From JBCDCB01 sp039182735 (GTDB lineage: Bacteria; Planctomycetota; Phycisphaerae; Phycisphaerales; UBA1924), in NCBI GenBank assembly GCA_039182735.1, contig JBCDCB010000007.1, forward strand, positions 1-64,000: a stretch of 64,000 nucleotides of DNA, read 5' to 3'. The position numbers and the translations under genes were made by a program. Numbering within the stretch: the first letter of the stretch is position 1; the number at the start of each line of letters is the position of its first letter. This document shows positions 15,982-25,043 of this stretch, piece after piece. The notes beneath the pieces are model-generated. The model ran no database searches, was not told the origin of the DNA, and saw only the letters and a list, made by a program, of their open reading frames with translations.

Positions 15982-18290
15982 CACGACGTCACCACCCAGA
16001 CAAGCAGGAGCAGCACACCCACGCCGACCGCCATCCCGGTCGCGTACGACTGCAGCACGCCCGACTGCGACGGGCGGATCCCGCCTGCGGTTGCGCGCGG
16101 CAGGCTGCCGAACAGGTTTACGATCCCGTCCACGATCAGCTTGTCGATCATGTGGAAGATGTGCCCGAGCACGTAGAGCGGCTTCACGAAGACCAGGTCG
16201 TAGAACTCGTCCACGTACCACTTGTTCTCCGCCCACTTGGGCAGCGGACCCAGCTTGCTCGCCACGCCGTCCATCCGGCACGTCGCCGCCTCGGTCCGCC
16301 CGCCGATGAAGAGCCCCGCGATGCCCCTCGGCCCGTGGAACCACGCCGCGAGCAGGATCCCGATGAAGCCCACCACCGCCGAGACGTAGTACATCGCCTT
16401 GTGCGGGTCGTACCCGAGGAACGTCCCGCCGTGCGCGTGCTCGCTCGCATGCGCGCCGTGCGGCGGATCGGCGATCAGCACTGTGGTTGGCTGCGCGGGC
16501 GCCAGACTCACCGCCTCGGCGTCCTTGTCGCCCGTGTCACTCTTGTGATGTCCGTAGGGCGAGTGGTAATACGCCGTCGATTCGTGCACCAGCGAACCGA
16601 CCCACCCCTTGTCGTCCTTCTGGATGAAGTACGTCGGGATCGCGAGGAACGTGCAGATCGCGAGCACCACGAGCACCGTATTGATTGCCCACCCCGGCGC
16701 GTGCGGGTGGAAGCCGTGGCCGTGATCAGCGTGCGCCTCGTCGTGCGCATGATCGTCGGCGTGGTCGTCGTGCGAGCCGTGGTCGTCATCGCCGGGCTCG
16801 GCGTGCTCGGGACCGACGAAGACCCGGAAAAAGACGCGGAACGTGTAGTACGCCGTCATCCCCGCGGTAAGCAGGAGAATCCACCCGATGATCTGACCGC
16901 CCGGCGTCACGAACGCCTCGGCGAGGATCATGTCCTTCGAGAAGTAGCCACTCGTAATGAGCGGGAAGCCCGCGAGGTTCAAACAGCCGACGAGCATCGT
17001 GACACTCACGATGCGCCAGCCCTTCATGCTCCACAGCCCGCTGAGCCTGCGGAGGTCGAGCTGCCCCGCGAAGCCGTGCATCACCGCACCGCACGCGAGG
17101 AAGAGCAGCGCTTTGAAGAACGCGTGCGTGAAGACGTGGAAGACCGCGCCCGCGCTCGTCAGCACGCCCAGCCCGGCGAACATGTAGCCGAGCTGCGACA
17201 CCGTCGAGTACGCCATGATGCGTTTGATGTCGTACTGCGCCATCCCGATGGTCGCCGCGAAGAACGCCGTCAGCGTGCCCACCCAGGCGACCGTCCAGAG
17301 CGCGTAGTGCGGAACGTCGGGAAACACGAACAGCGGGAAGAACCGCGCGACGAGGTAGACGCCCGCGGTGACCATCGTCGCCGCGTGGATCAGCGCCGAG
17401 ACCGGCGTCGGGCCCTCCATCGCGTCGGGCAGCCAGACGTAGAGCGGCAGCTGCGCCGACTTGCCGAACGCCCCCACCATCAGCAGCAGCGGGATCGCCC
17501 AGGTCTGCCACATTTCGCTGAGCGCCGTGCCGTCGGCGGCGATGCCCTCGTCGATCAGTCGGAAGATCTCGCTGTACTCGATCGACCCGAAGACCGTGAA
17601 CGCGAGATAGAGCCCGAGCGCGAGCCCGAGGTCACCGATGCGATTGACGATGAAGGCCTTCTTCGCCGCCGCGACCGCTTCGGGCTTGCGGAAGAAGTAT
17701 CCGATGAGCATGTACGAGCAGAGGCCCACGCCCTCCCAGCCCAAGTAGAGCAGGACGAGGTTGTCGCCCATGACGAGGCACGACATCGAGAAAACAAACA
17801 GGCAGAACGCCGCGAAGAACCGCGGGTATCCCGGATCGCCTTGCATGTACTCGCTCGCATAGAGCGCGATCATGGTGGCGAGCGCCGTGACGAAGAGCAT
17901 CCACAGCCAGGAGAGCCCGTCCATGTAGAAGCCGAAGTTCGCGACGAACGACTGCCCAGCGCCCTCGCCCCACGACAGGCGGATCCACTCGTAGATCTCG
18001 ATGACCTGTGTGACGCTCGCGAAGCCCGACTGCCAGTTGATGAACCCGATCAGCGTGATCACGAAGGCCCCGGCGAGCGTCGCAACGGTCGTCCAGGCCG
18101 GCAGCTTCGACTTCTCGCCCACCCACATCTGCACCAGGCACAGCGCCGCCGCGACCAGCGGCAGCAGCGGGATGAACATCGTCCACCAGAACGATGAACC
18201 GTCGCCCGCAACAGTCGCCGGCCCCGCGTCGGCGGCGGCGAGCAGACTCGGAATGGATGCGATCGACTCGATCACGGTTGCTCCGCTCAT
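15981..18290 (-). CDS. nuoL: NADH-quinone oxidoreductase subunit L, with His/Asp-rich insert
   Basis: 769 aa, clearly longer than the usual 610-660. The core antiporter motifs are present: LLYLGWEGVGLCSYMLIG (helix 5 Glu), LPLYVWLPDAMEGPTPVSALIHAATMVTAG, and DIKRIMAYSTVSQLGYM. The extra length sits in the C-terminal third. About residues 495-530 form a loop alternating His and Asp (DDDHGSHDD, HAHDEAHADHGHG), and a second hydrophilic loop of about 60 residues lies before helix 15. The C-terminal lateral helix and final helix (GVLLLLVWVV) are kept. Its neighbours are nuoK 6 nt upstream and nuoM overlapping downstream. The His-rich loop could bind metal ions, but that is not shown. Confidence 0.95.
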   Translation of the reverse strand: MSGATVIESIASIPSLLAAADAGPATVAGDGSSFWWTMFIPLLPLVAAALCLVQMWVGEKSKLPAWTTVATLAGAFVITLIGFINWQSGFASVTQVIEIYEWIRLSWGEGAGQSFVANFGFYMDGLSWLWMLFVTALATMIALYASEYMQGDPGYPRFFAAFCLFVFSMSCLVMGDNLVLLYLGWEGVGLCSYMLIGYFFRKPEAVAAAKKAFIVNRIGDLGLALGLYLAFTVFGSIEYSEIFRLIDEGIAADGTALSEMWQTWAIPLLLMVGAFGKSAQLPLYVWLPDAMEGPTPVSALIHAATMVTAGVYLVARFFPLFVFPDVPHYALWTVAWVGTLTAFFAATIGMAQYDIKRIMAYSTVSQLGYMFAGLGVLTSAGAVFHVFTHAFFKALLFLACGAVMHGFAGQLDLRRLSGLWSMKGWRIVSVTMLVGCLNLAGFPLITSGYFSKDMILAEAFVTPGGQIIGWILLLTAGMTAYYTFRVFFRVFVGPEHAEPGDDDHGSHDDHADDHAHDEAHADHGHGFHPHAPGWAINTVLVVLAICTFLAIPTYFIQKDDKGWVGSLVHESTAYYHSPYGHHKSDTGDKDAEAVSLAPAQPTTVLIADPPHGAHASEHAHGGTFLGYDPHKAMYYVSAVVGFIGILLAAWFHGPRGIAGLFIGGRTEAATCRMDGVASKLGPLPKWAENKWYVDEFYDLVFVKPLYVLGHIFHMIDKLIVDGIVNLFGSLPRATAGGIRPSQSGVLQSYATGMAVGVGVLLLLVWVVTS

Positions 18291-18296
18291 CCCTTC

Positions 18297-18644
18297 TCAG
18301 CCTCGCAGCGAGGCCCAATCCGACGCGTCCAGCGATTCCTTCCGACGGAACAGCAGCACCACGAGCGCCAGCGCGAGCGCCGCTTCCGCCGCGGCGATCG
18401 TCAGCACGAAGATCACGAACACCTCGCCCGTGTGGTTGAGGTGGTACTTCCCAAACCCGATCAGCGCGAGCCCCGCCGCCTGGAACATCATCTCCGTGCA
18501 TAGGAACATGATGATCAGGTTGCGTCGGCTCAGGAACCCGACGACCCCGATGCCGAAGAGCGCCGCCGACACGAACAGGTAGTGATAGAGCGTCAGCGCG
18601 CCGATGCCGGTCTCGCCCATGCTCGCCAGAAGCGTGGCCGTCAT
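18297..18644 (-). CDS. nuoK: NADH-quinone oxidoreductase subunit K
   Basis: 115 aa with three hydrophobic helices. It has the family's conserved Glu residues in helices 2 and 3 (MFLCTEMMFQAAGLALIGFG and VLTIAAAEAALALALVVLLFRR), which form part of the proton path. The N-terminal 15 residues extend beyond the E. coli protein. The ATG overlaps the nuoJ stop (ATGA), so translation is coupled. Complex I membrane arm. Confidence 0.96.
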   Translation of the reverse strand: MTATLLASMGETGIGALTLYHYLFVSAALFGIGVVGFLSRRNLIIMFLCTEMMFQAAGLALIGFGKYHLNHTGEVFVIFVLTIAAAEAALALALVVLLFRRKESLDASDWASLRG

Positions 18645-19720
18645 GACGAACGCTCCACTTCGTCGGCGAGTGTGCGCAGCGCCCGGATCTTCTCTTCCTC
18701 GCCCAGATCGACCTGACGACGCGCGAGCACCACCGCGCCCAGCATCGCCATCAACAGCACGACGCCCGCGATCTCGAGCGCCATCGGATGCCGCGCGATC
18801 AGCCACCAGCCGACGCCGTCGAGGTTGTCCGCCCGCGCATCGTTCGGTACCTGAACAGAGACGATCGAACCCGCGACGATGCCGCCACGCGGCACCGCGT
18901 CGATCACCGCCGCTGGCATGAGTTCTGAAACTCGTTCGTCCGTCAGCGACTGCGCGAAGGCCGCCTCGTTCGACACCACAAGACTGACCCGGTCCGGGTT
19001 CACACGAAGACCGTCGGCCAGCTCCCCGAGTTCCATCCGGCCCAGCCCCGCGTAGACGCCACGACGCTCGAACGCCCGATCGACCTTGGCCGGGATCTCC
19101 GCGATCAGCGAGGCATCGGCGCGACCCAGTTCGCGACGGTACACCTGTGTCACGCCGATCGAGAACTGCCCGGCGATCACCGCGAGCAGCAGGAAACCCG
19201 CCAGCACCGCGACGAGCGGCTCGCGCGCGCTCGCGTCGTACTCGCTCAGCTCGCCGATCTCGTCTTCGGATGGCGCTTGCGTCGCGAGCATGATCACGAA
19301 GAGGTAGGTAATCAGGATCGCTCCTGCATAGATGATGATCAGCGCGAACGCCAAGAACTCCGCGCCAACCAGCAGGTACATCGACGCGCTGCTCAAGATT
19401 GTCAGGATGAAGTAGAGCGCCGAATAGACCGGGCGCGGATGGGAAATGACCCGCAGCGCGCTCCCGATCGCGATCAACGCGAAGACGTAGAAGAACGGGT
19501 TCGGACGATCTCCCGCGAACGGGTTTGCCGCACCGTCCGAGAGCGTCTCCGGCACCGAGCGCAGACCGATCAGTACCAGCGCGAGCCCGAATCCGAGCAC
19601 CGCGATCGCGCCGCCGATGAGCTGCGGGCTGATCTTCTGCCGGGGCAGCGCCAGCACCGAACCGATCCCCGCGATCGCGAGGCAAAGGTAGAGCAGAATG
19701 GGTGAAACGATCGCGTCCAA
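18641..19720 (-). CDS. nuoJ: NADH-quinone oxidoreductase subunit J with long insert
   Basis: 359 aa, about twice the usual 165-200. Helices 1-4 are typical: SALYFILTILSSASMYLLVGAEFLAFALIIIYAGAILITYLFVIML with the pi-bulge region. After a hydrophobic segment near residue 170 comes a hydrophilic stretch of about 130 residues (about 185-315). Then comes the final helix HPMALEIAGVVLLMAMLGAVVLARR that normally follows directly. The start is TTG at 19720 with GGGGGAG about 10 nt upstream. First gene of nuoJKLMN; a promoter lies 59-87 nt upstream. Confidence 0.9.
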   Translation of the reverse strand: MDAIVSPILLYLCLAIAGIGSVLALPRQKISPQLIGGAIAVLGFGLALVLIGLRSVPETLSDGAANPFAGDRPNPFFYVFALIAIGSALRVISHPRPVYSALYFILTILSSASMYLLVGAEFLAFALIIIYAGAILITYLFVIMLATQAPSEDEIGELSEYDASAREPLVAVLAGFLLLAVIAGQFSIGVTQVYRRELGRADASLIAEIPAKVDRAFERRGVYAGLGRMELGELADGLRVNPDRVSLVVSNEAAFAQSLTDERVSELMPAAVIDAVPRGGIVAGSIVSVQVPNDARADNLDGVGWWLIARHPMALEIAGVVLLMAMLGAVVLARRQVDLGEEEKIRALRTLADEVERSS

Positions 19721-19778
19721 GCGGTGCCGGCTCCCCCTGTGCGGGCGCCGATGGGCGGACCCCGCAAAGGACGCGCGG

Positions 19779-19807
19779 AGCATACGGAAGCCGACCCGCA
19801 CCAGCAA
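19779..19807 (-). promoter_or_regulatory. promoter of nuoJKLMN
   Basis: On the minus strand, TTGCTG and TATGCT are separated by 17 nt, giving a leader of about 50 nt before the TTG start of nuoJ. The ribosome site GGGGGAG lies inside that leader. Confidence 0.6.
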
Positions 19808-19864
19808 GCCACGAACGCATTCAACTACTGTTGGCGGAGTCCATCCAAGAAAGCCACTCGCAAC

Positions 19865-20491
19865 GTGCCCAATACTCCCGCAGACAACACGCCAATTCCC
19901 CCCTCAACACCCGCGCCGTGGATGCGCCGGATCCCGAATGCGCTCGTTTTGTTGAGACTCGTTCTCACCGTAATCGTGCTCGCCATGCTCGCGGCATTCG
20001 ACGGAACAGACGAATCGAACGGGCACCTGGCAATCGCCACTGCACTCTTTGTCATCGCGGCGTTGACCGACGCCATCGACGGCTGGCTCGCCAGGCGCTG
20101 GGACGCGGTCACCGTCTTCGGGCGCGTCATGGACCCGCTCGCCGACAAGGTCCTCGTGCTCGGGGCGTTCGTCATGCTCGCCGGCCCCAACCTCGCAACG
20201 AGCGGCGTCGCACCGTGGATGGTCGTTGTCATGGTCACGCGCGAACTGCTCGTCACCTCGCTCCGCGGGATGCTCGAAGGGCGAGGCATCGACTTCTCCG
20301 CCGCCGCCATCGGCAAGGCCAAGATGATCGCGCAGTCCGTCGGCGCCCCCGCCATCATGCTGCTTGTCCTGCTCGCGTCCGAAACACGCTGGCCCGCGCT
20401 CATCGCATGGACGATCACGCTCATCACCGCGGCCTCCGCGATCCCGTACTGCACCCGCGCGATCAGCGCGACGAAGAATCTCGAAGCATGA
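19865..20491 (+). CDS. pgsA: CDP-diacylglycerol-glycerol-3-phosphate phosphatidyltransferase
   Basis: 208 aa from GTG 19865, or 189 aa from ATG 19922 (MRRIPNALVLLR, the usual family start). Makes phosphatidylglycerol phosphate from CDP-diacylglycerol and glycerol-3-phosphate at the inner membrane. The CDP-alcohol phosphatidyltransferase signature reads TDAIDGWLARRWDAVTVFGRVMDPLADK, matching DGx2ARx8Gx3Dx3D. About five hydrophobic helices follow. The upstream GTG is kept because a purine-rich stretch precedes it, but this choice is uncertain. The stop overlaps pgpA (ATGA), so the next enzyme of the pathway is coupled. Confidence 0.85.
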   Translation: MPNTPADNTPIPPSTPAPWMRRIPNALVLLRLVLTVIVLAMLAAFDGTDESNGHLAIATALFVIAALTDAIDGWLARRWDAVTVFGRVMDPLADKVLVLGAFVMLAGPNLATSGVAPWMVVVMVTRELLVTSLRGMLEGRGIDFSAAAIGKAKMIAQSVGAPAIMLLVLLASETRWPALIAWTITLITAASAIPYCTRAISATKNLEA

Positions 20492-21060
20492 GCCCCATCG
20501 ACGCCGCAAAGAACAAGCACCGCGCGCCCATCCGGCCGCTCAACGCGCCGACGCTCGCGCTCACGACCCTCGGGCTCGGATTCCTGCGCCCCGCGCCGGG
20601 CACGTGGGGATCCATGCCACCGTCCGGGCTGCTCTTCATCCTGCTGGTCATTGGTGTCAGCGACACGATCGCGCACGGCGTGACTTCCGCTGTGTTGTTT
20701 ATTTCGTGTGTCTTCTGTGTGGTGTGGGGACGCTACGCAGAAGAACGCTTCGGCAGAAAGGACGCCGCCGAGGTCGTGATCGACGAGACCGCCGGCGTCT
20801 GCCTGCCCCTCTTTGCCGCGCCCGCGCTTGCGCACGTGCTCTACGAGTGCGGTGGGCTCCTGCCCGGCATGCCCTGGTTCCTCGCCGCGATGCTCAGCTG
20901 CGGCTTCGCGTTCGTGCTCTTTCGCATCTTCGACATCATCAAGCCGCCGCCCGCGCGCCGACTTGAGCGGCTTCCCCACGGCTGGGGAGTCCTCATCGAC
21001 GACCTCGCCGCCGGTGTCTACGCACTGCTCGCGATGTCCGCCTGCGTATGGATTGTGTAG
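20488..21060 (+). CDS. pgpA: phosphatidylglycerophosphatase A
   Basis: 190 aa. Removes the terminal phosphate from phosphatidylglycerol phosphate, completing the pathway begun by the overlapping pgsA. Family motifs are present in order: GLGFLRPAPGTWGS near residue 30, AEVVIDETAGVCLP (acidic active-site residues, about 93), and FRIFDIIKPPPARRLERLPHGWGVLIDDLAAGVYA at about 150-180. Four hydrophobic helices. The ATG overlaps the pgsA stop. The stop is 3 bp from that of convergent comM. Confidence 0.93.
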   Translation: MSPIDAAKNKHRAPIRPLNAPTLALTTLGLGFLRPAPGTWGSMPPSGLLFILLVIGVSDTIAHGVTSAVLFISCVFCVVWGRYAEERFGRKDAAEVVIDETAGVCLPLFAAPALAHVLYECGGLLPGMPWFLAAMLSCGFAFVLFRIFDIIKPPPARRLERLPHGWGVLIDDLAAGVYALLAMSACVWIV

Positions 21061-21063
21061 CGA

Positions 21064-22683
21064 CTACATCTGCCGATCGAGCAGCCGGTACTGCACGGCC
21101 TCTGCAACGTGCCCCGCGTCGATCACCTCCTTTCCGTCGAGATCAGCCACCGTGCGCGCAACGCGTCGGATCTTGTCGTACGCCCGTGCACTGAGCCCGA
21201 GTTCCGCGATCGCCTGCCCGAGCAGGGCCATCGCGGTCTCGTCGAGCTGCGCGACGCCGTCGAGTTGCTTGCCGCTCAAGCGGGCGTTCGAACGATCGCC
21301 CTGCCGGACCAACTGCCGTTCACGCGCGCCGAGCACACGTTCGCGCATCTGGTCCGTGCTCGTGCCGGTGGGTTTGCCTGAAAGTTCTTTCCAGGGGACC
21401 GCCGGTACTTCGACATGGATGTCGATGCGATCGATGAGCGGCGCCGACAGCTTAGAGAGGTACCGCCCCATCTCGCGGCGCCCGTTCGTGCCGTCGGGGA
21501 GCGTGCCGCGCTGGGTGGGGTTCATCGCTGCGATCAGCATGAACTCCGCGGGGAAGCGCACGGTTCCGTGCGCGCGCGAGATAGTGACCGCGCCGTCTTC
21601 CAGCGGCTGACGCAGCGTCTCGAGCACGCTGCGCGGGAACTCCGGCAGCTCATCCAAGAACAGCACACCGTGGTGCGCGAGCGAGATCTCGCCGGGCTTC
21701 GGCACCACGCCGCCACCGATGATCGACGCGGGCGATGCGGTGTGGTGCGGCGCGCGCACGGGCCGGCGCACGACCAGGTGTGCATCTTCGTCGTGGCTCC
21801 CACCGTTGATGCCGGGCTTGCCCGCGGACGAGTAGATCCGCGTCGCAGCGATCGCCTCGCGCGCGCTCATCGGCGGCAGGATCCCGGGCAACGCCTTGGC
21901 CATCATCGACTTGCCCGTCCCAGGCGGGCCCAACATGATGAGGTTGTGCTCGCCGGCGGCTGCAACCGTGATCGCGCGCTTCACCGCCTCCTGCCCGCGC
22001 ACTTCCGCGAAGTCGATCTCCGCGCTCAGCGTTCCGATCATCCGTTCGAGATCCACCGGCTGGTGCGGCTCGATCGGGATACCCCCCGTGAGCAGCCCCA
22101 CGGCCTCAGCGAGGGTCCCGACGCCGATCGCCTCGATCCCTTCGACAATCGCCGCTTCGCGCGCGTTCGCCTGCGGCACGACCACGCCGCGCAGCCCGAG
22201 TTCCTTCGCGAGCGCCGCCATCGCGAGCGCACCACGAATAGGTCGGATCCTGCCATCCAGTGCCAACTCACCCGCGAAGAGAAACCGTCGCGGATCGAGC
22301 GGTTCGATCGGCGCATCGAGTTCCTCCTCCGGGCCGTCTTCGGTCCAGCCGGCACCCGCTCCGATGGGCGCCGGCTCTTCGACCCGATTCGGGACGATCA
22401 CCCCCGCCGCGACCAGCACCCCGATCGCGATGGGCAGGTCGTAGACCGGCCCCTCCTTGCGCACGTCCGCCGGCGCGAGGTTGATCGTCAGCTTGCCGGG
22501 CGGGAAGGGGTACCCGGTGTTCCCGGCGGCGGAGCGGACCCGATCGAGCGACTCCTTCACCGCGGCGTCGGGGAGCCCGACCAGCCGCGCCTCGTTGAGC
22601 CCGCGATCGTCGAGGTCGATCTCGATCTCGCAGACCGTTGCGTCGATGCCCTGCAGGATGAAGCTCTGAACGCGTGATAACAT
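21064..22683 (-). CDS. comM: ComM/YifB family Mg-chelatase-like AAA ATPase
   Basis: 539 aa. In other bacteria ComM is a hexameric helicase that promotes branch migration during natural transformation. The N-terminal ChlI domain (GIDATVCEIEIDLDDRGLNEARLVGLPDAAVKES) is followed by AAA+ motifs GPPGTGKSMMAKALPGILP and LFLDELPEF, and a Mg-chelatase C-terminal helical domain (SARAYDKIRRVARTVADL). The usual MNPCPCG...C.C zinc motif is replaced here by MNPTQRGTLPDG, so the cysteines are absent. ATG 22683 starts the canonical MLSRVQS; an earlier ATG has no support. Confidence 0.93.
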   Translation of the reverse strand: MLSRVQSFILQGIDATVCEIEIDLDDRGLNEARLVGLPDAAVKESLDRVRSAAGNTGYPFPPGKLTINLAPADVRKEGPVYDLPIAIGVLVAAGVIVPNRVEEPAPIGAGAGWTEDGPEEELDAPIEPLDPRRFLFAGELALDGRIRPIRGALAMAALAKELGLRGVVVPQANAREAAIVEGIEAIGVGTLAEAVGLLTGGIPIEPHQPVDLERMIGTLSAEIDFAEVRGQEAVKRAITVAAAGEHNLIMLGPPGTGKSMMAKALPGILPPMSAREAIAATRIYSSAGKPGINGGSHDEDAHLVVRRPVRAPHHTASPASIIGGGVVPKPGEISLAHHGVLFLDELPEFPRSVLETLRQPLEDGAVTISRAHGTVRFPAEFMLIAAMNPTQRGTLPDGTNGRREMGRYLSKLSAPLIDRIDIHVEVPAVPWKELSGKPTGTSTDQMRERVLGARERQLVRQGDRSNARLSGKQLDGVAQLDETAMALLGQAIAELGLSARAYDKIRRVARTVADLDGKEVIDAGHVAEAVQYRLLDRQM

Positions 22684-22779
22684 GCCATACGAATACCGCA
22701 CACATGTACCAAACACAACCCTGTATTCGGTTTATTTTTGGATTCTCCGTAAAGCCTCCGCACGGCTACGCTTGCAGCC
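22684..22779. promoter_or_regulatory. AT-rich divergent intergenic region comM / globin
   Basis: 96 bp, distinctly AT-rich for this window (a TTTATTTTTGG run near 22730-22741). It contains TACGCT for the globin on the plus strand. No -35 or symmetric element was found. Confidence 0.4.
22767..22772 (+). promoter_or_regulatory. -10-like box TACGCT, leaderless start
   Basis: TACGCT is followed by 7 nt and then the globin ATG at 22780; no Shine-Dalgarno. Confidence 0.45.
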
Positions 22780-23178
22780 ATGCAGCCCACCACGCACGGC
22801 TTCGGGCCGGAAAACCTCCCCTACGACGCGATCGGCGGCGAATCCGCGGTCCGCGCTCTGGTGGACGCCTTCTACGACGAAATGGGCGCGAACTTCCCAC
22901 GCCTCCGCGGCATCCACCCGGACGACGACGCCGAGTCGCGCGACAAGCTCTTTGAGTTCCTCTCGGGGTGGCTCGGCGGGCCGCCGCTCTACATCCAGAA
23001 GCACGGGCACCCGCGCCTGCGGATGCGTCACGCCCCCTTCCCGATCGACCAGCAGCAGGTAGACGACTGGCTCGCCTGCATGGGCATCGCCATGGACAAA
23101 CAGGGAATCGACGGACCCCTCCGCGTCTTCCTCGATGAACGCTTTGCGCACACCGCCAACTTCATGCGGAACGCGTAA
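22780..23178 (+). CDS. group II truncated haemoglobin
   Basis: 132 aa. It has the 2-on-2 globin group II hallmarks: YDAIGGESAVRALVDAFYDEM (B-helix Phe-Tyr pair), FLSGWLGGPPLYIQKHGHPRLRMRHAPFPI (haem-binding E-F region with the proximal His in RMRH) and DDWLACM with the G8 Trp. Such proteins bind O2 or NO and are often linked to nitrosative stress or oxidase support. The ATG at 22780 has a TACGCT box 7 nt upstream and no ribosome site. It lies divergent from comM and 25 nt before lepA. Confidence 0.93.
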   Translation: MQPTTHGFGPENLPYDAIGGESAVRALVDAFYDEMGANFPRLRGIHPDDDAESRDKLFEFLSGWLGGPPLYIQKHGHPRLRMRHAPFPIDQQQVDDWLACMGIAMDKQGIDGPLRVFLDERFAHTANFMRNA

Positions 23179-23188
23179 ATGCCGAGCA

Positions 23189-23194
23189 TATGAT
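23189..23194 (+). promoter_or_regulatory. -10-like box TATGAT upstream of lepA
   Basis: TATGAT ends 9 nt before the lepA ATG at 23204, so any leader would be only a few nucleotides. Confidence 0.45.
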
Positions 23195-23203
23195 CCGCCG
23201 CCC

Positions 23204-25012
23204 ATGCAGATCCGCAACTTCTCCATCATCGCGCACATCGACCACGGCAAGTCCACGCTCGCCGATCGATTGCTCCAGTCCACCCACGCCGTGAACGATC
23301 GTGAACGTCGCGAGCAGTTCCTCGACAACATGGACCTCGAGCGCGAGCGCGGCATCACGATCAAGGCGTCCGCCGTCACCGTGAAGCACGTCTACAACGG
23401 CGAGGAGTTCATGCTGAACTTCATCGACACGCCGGGGCACGTGGACTTCTCGTACGAAGTCAGCCGAGCGCTCACCGCGTGCGAGGGCGCCGTGCTCGTG
23501 GTCGATTCCACGCAGGGCGTCGAGGCGCAGACCGTCGCCAACACGTACCTCGCGATGGAGAACGAGCTCGAGATCATCACCGTCATCAACAAGATCGACC
23601 TGCCCGCGGCCCAGCCCGAGGTCGTCGCGATGGAGATCGAGCAGGTGCTCGGCTTCCCCGCGGAAGACGCCATCACCTGCTCCGCCAAGACCGGCCAGGG
23701 CATCCAGGAACTGCTCGACGCGATCTGCGAACAGCTCCCCGCGCCGCGCCAACAGGTGACCAGCAAGGCCCGCGCACTCATCTTCGACTCCCACTACGAC
23801 GACTACCGCGGCGTCGTCGTCTACATCCGAATGTTCGACGGCTCGCTCAAGCACGGCGACCGCGTCCGCATGATGGGCACCGGACGCGTCTACACCATCA
23901 CCGAGCTCGGTAAGTACACGCCGCACGCCACCAAGGTGAAAGAGATCGGCCCGGGCGAGACCGGCTACCTCATCGCCTCCATCAAAACCCTCCAAGACGT
24001 CCGCGTCGGCGACACCGTGACCAGCGACCTCGACCCCGCCGCCGATCCGCTGCCCGGCTACGAAGAGCCGCGCCAAATGGTCTTCTGCGACTTCTTCCCC
24101 GCCACGACCGAAGACGGCAAGGGCACCGACTTCGAAGACCTCCGCGAGGCCATGAGCAAGCTCGCGCTCAACGACGCATCCTTCACCTACGAACCCGTCC
24201 ACTCCGATGCGCTCGGCTTCGGATTCCGCTGCGGCTTCCTCGGCCTGCTCCACATGGACATCATCCAGGAGCGACTCGAACGCGAGGGCGGCGCGCAGGT
24301 CATCCAGACCGCGCCCACCGTCACCTACCAGCTGCTCACCAACGCCAACGAAGTCGTCGAGATCCACAACCCCGCCGACCTCCCCGACCCCTCGCAGTGG
24401 AAAGAGCTCCGCGAGCCCATCGTCCGTATCGAGGTCATCGTCCCCACCGAGTTCGTCGGCGAGATCATGAACCTCTGCCTCAACCGGCGCGGCGAGTTCA
24501 AGAGCCAGACCGCGCTCTCCGAATCACGCCAGATGCTCACGTGGGAACTCCCCATGGCCGAGATCATCTACGACTTCTACGACAAGCTGAAGTCCTCCAC
24601 CCGCGGCTACGCCACGATGGACTACGAGATTGTCGGCTTCCGCAACGAACGACTCGCCAAGGTGGACATCCTCATCAACGGCAAGCCCGTCGAAGCGCTC
24701 TCGTTCATCAGCCACCGCGACACCGCCGACAAGCGCGGGCGCTCGCTCCTCGTGCGACTGAAGAAAGAGATCCCGCGCCACCAGTTCGAGATCCCCCTCC
24801 AGTGCGCCATCGGCGGCAAGATCATCGCACGCGAATCCATCAAGGGCGTGCGCAAGAACGTCACCGCCAAGTGCTACGGCGGCGACGTGTCGCGCAAGCG
24901 CAAACTGCTCGAGAAGCAGAAGGCCGGCAAGAAGCGCATGAAGAACGTCGGCAACGTCGAGATCCCGCAGGAAGCCTTCATGGCCGTGCTGGATGCGGGT
25001 GAAGAGGGGTAG
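23204..25012 (+). CDS. lepA: elongation factor 4 (LepA), ribosome-associated GTPase
   Basis: 602 aa, normal length. A GTPase that acts on the ribosome in elongation or initiation fidelity. GTP-binding motifs AHIDHGKST (G1), DTPGHVDF (G3) and NKIDLP (G4) lie in residues 8-135. EF-G-like domains II, III and V and the LepA-specific C-terminal domain (IGGKIIARESIKGVRKNVTAKCYGGDVSRKRKLLEKQKAGKKRMK) follow. The start at 23204 (MQIRNFSII) is the family start; an in-frame ATG at 23135 inside the globin gene is rejected. No Shine-Dalgarno; a TATGAT box lies 9 nt upstream. Confidence 0.98.
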   Translation: MQIRNFSIIAHIDHGKSTLADRLLQSTHAVNDRERREQFLDNMDLERERGITIKASAVTVKHVYNGEEFMLNFIDTPGHVDFSYEVSRALTACEGAVLVVDSTQGVEAQTVANTYLAMENELEIITVINKIDLPAAQPEVVAMEIEQVLGFPAEDAITCSAKTGQGIQELLDAICEQLPAPRQQVTSKARALIFDSHYDDYRGVVVYIRMFDGSLKHGDRVRMMGTGRVYTITELGKYTPHATKVKEIGPGETGYLIASIKTLQDVRVGDTVTSDLDPAADPLPGYEEPRQMVFCDFFPATTEDGKGTDFEDLREAMSKLALNDASFTYEPVHSDALGFGFRCGFLGLLHMDIIQERLEREGGAQVIQTAPTVTYQLLTNANEVVEIHNPADLPDPSQWKELREPIVRIEVIVPTEFVGEIMNLCLNRRGEFKSQTALSESRQMLTWELPMAEIIYDFYDKLKSSTRGYATMDYEIVGFRNERLAKVDILINGKPVEALSFISHRDTADKRGRSLLVRLKKEIPRHQFEIPLQCAIGGKIIARESIKGVRKNVTAKCYGGDVSRKRKLLEKQKAGKKRMKNVGNVEIPQEAFMAVLDAGEEG

Positions 25013-25043
25013 CGCAGGCAACTTTCCAACCGGAGTCGTACAC

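Noticed and set aside
14449..18197. Long plus-strand open frames opposite nuoM and nuoL
   Set aside because: They are Arg/His/Glu-rich with no domain pattern. They arise from the GC bias of the antisense strand, and the minus-strand frames encode clear Nuo subunits.
23162..24367. 400-residue minus-strand open frame inside lepA
   Set aside because: Shadow of lepA in the opposite strand; Asp/Gly/Val-rich with no motif.
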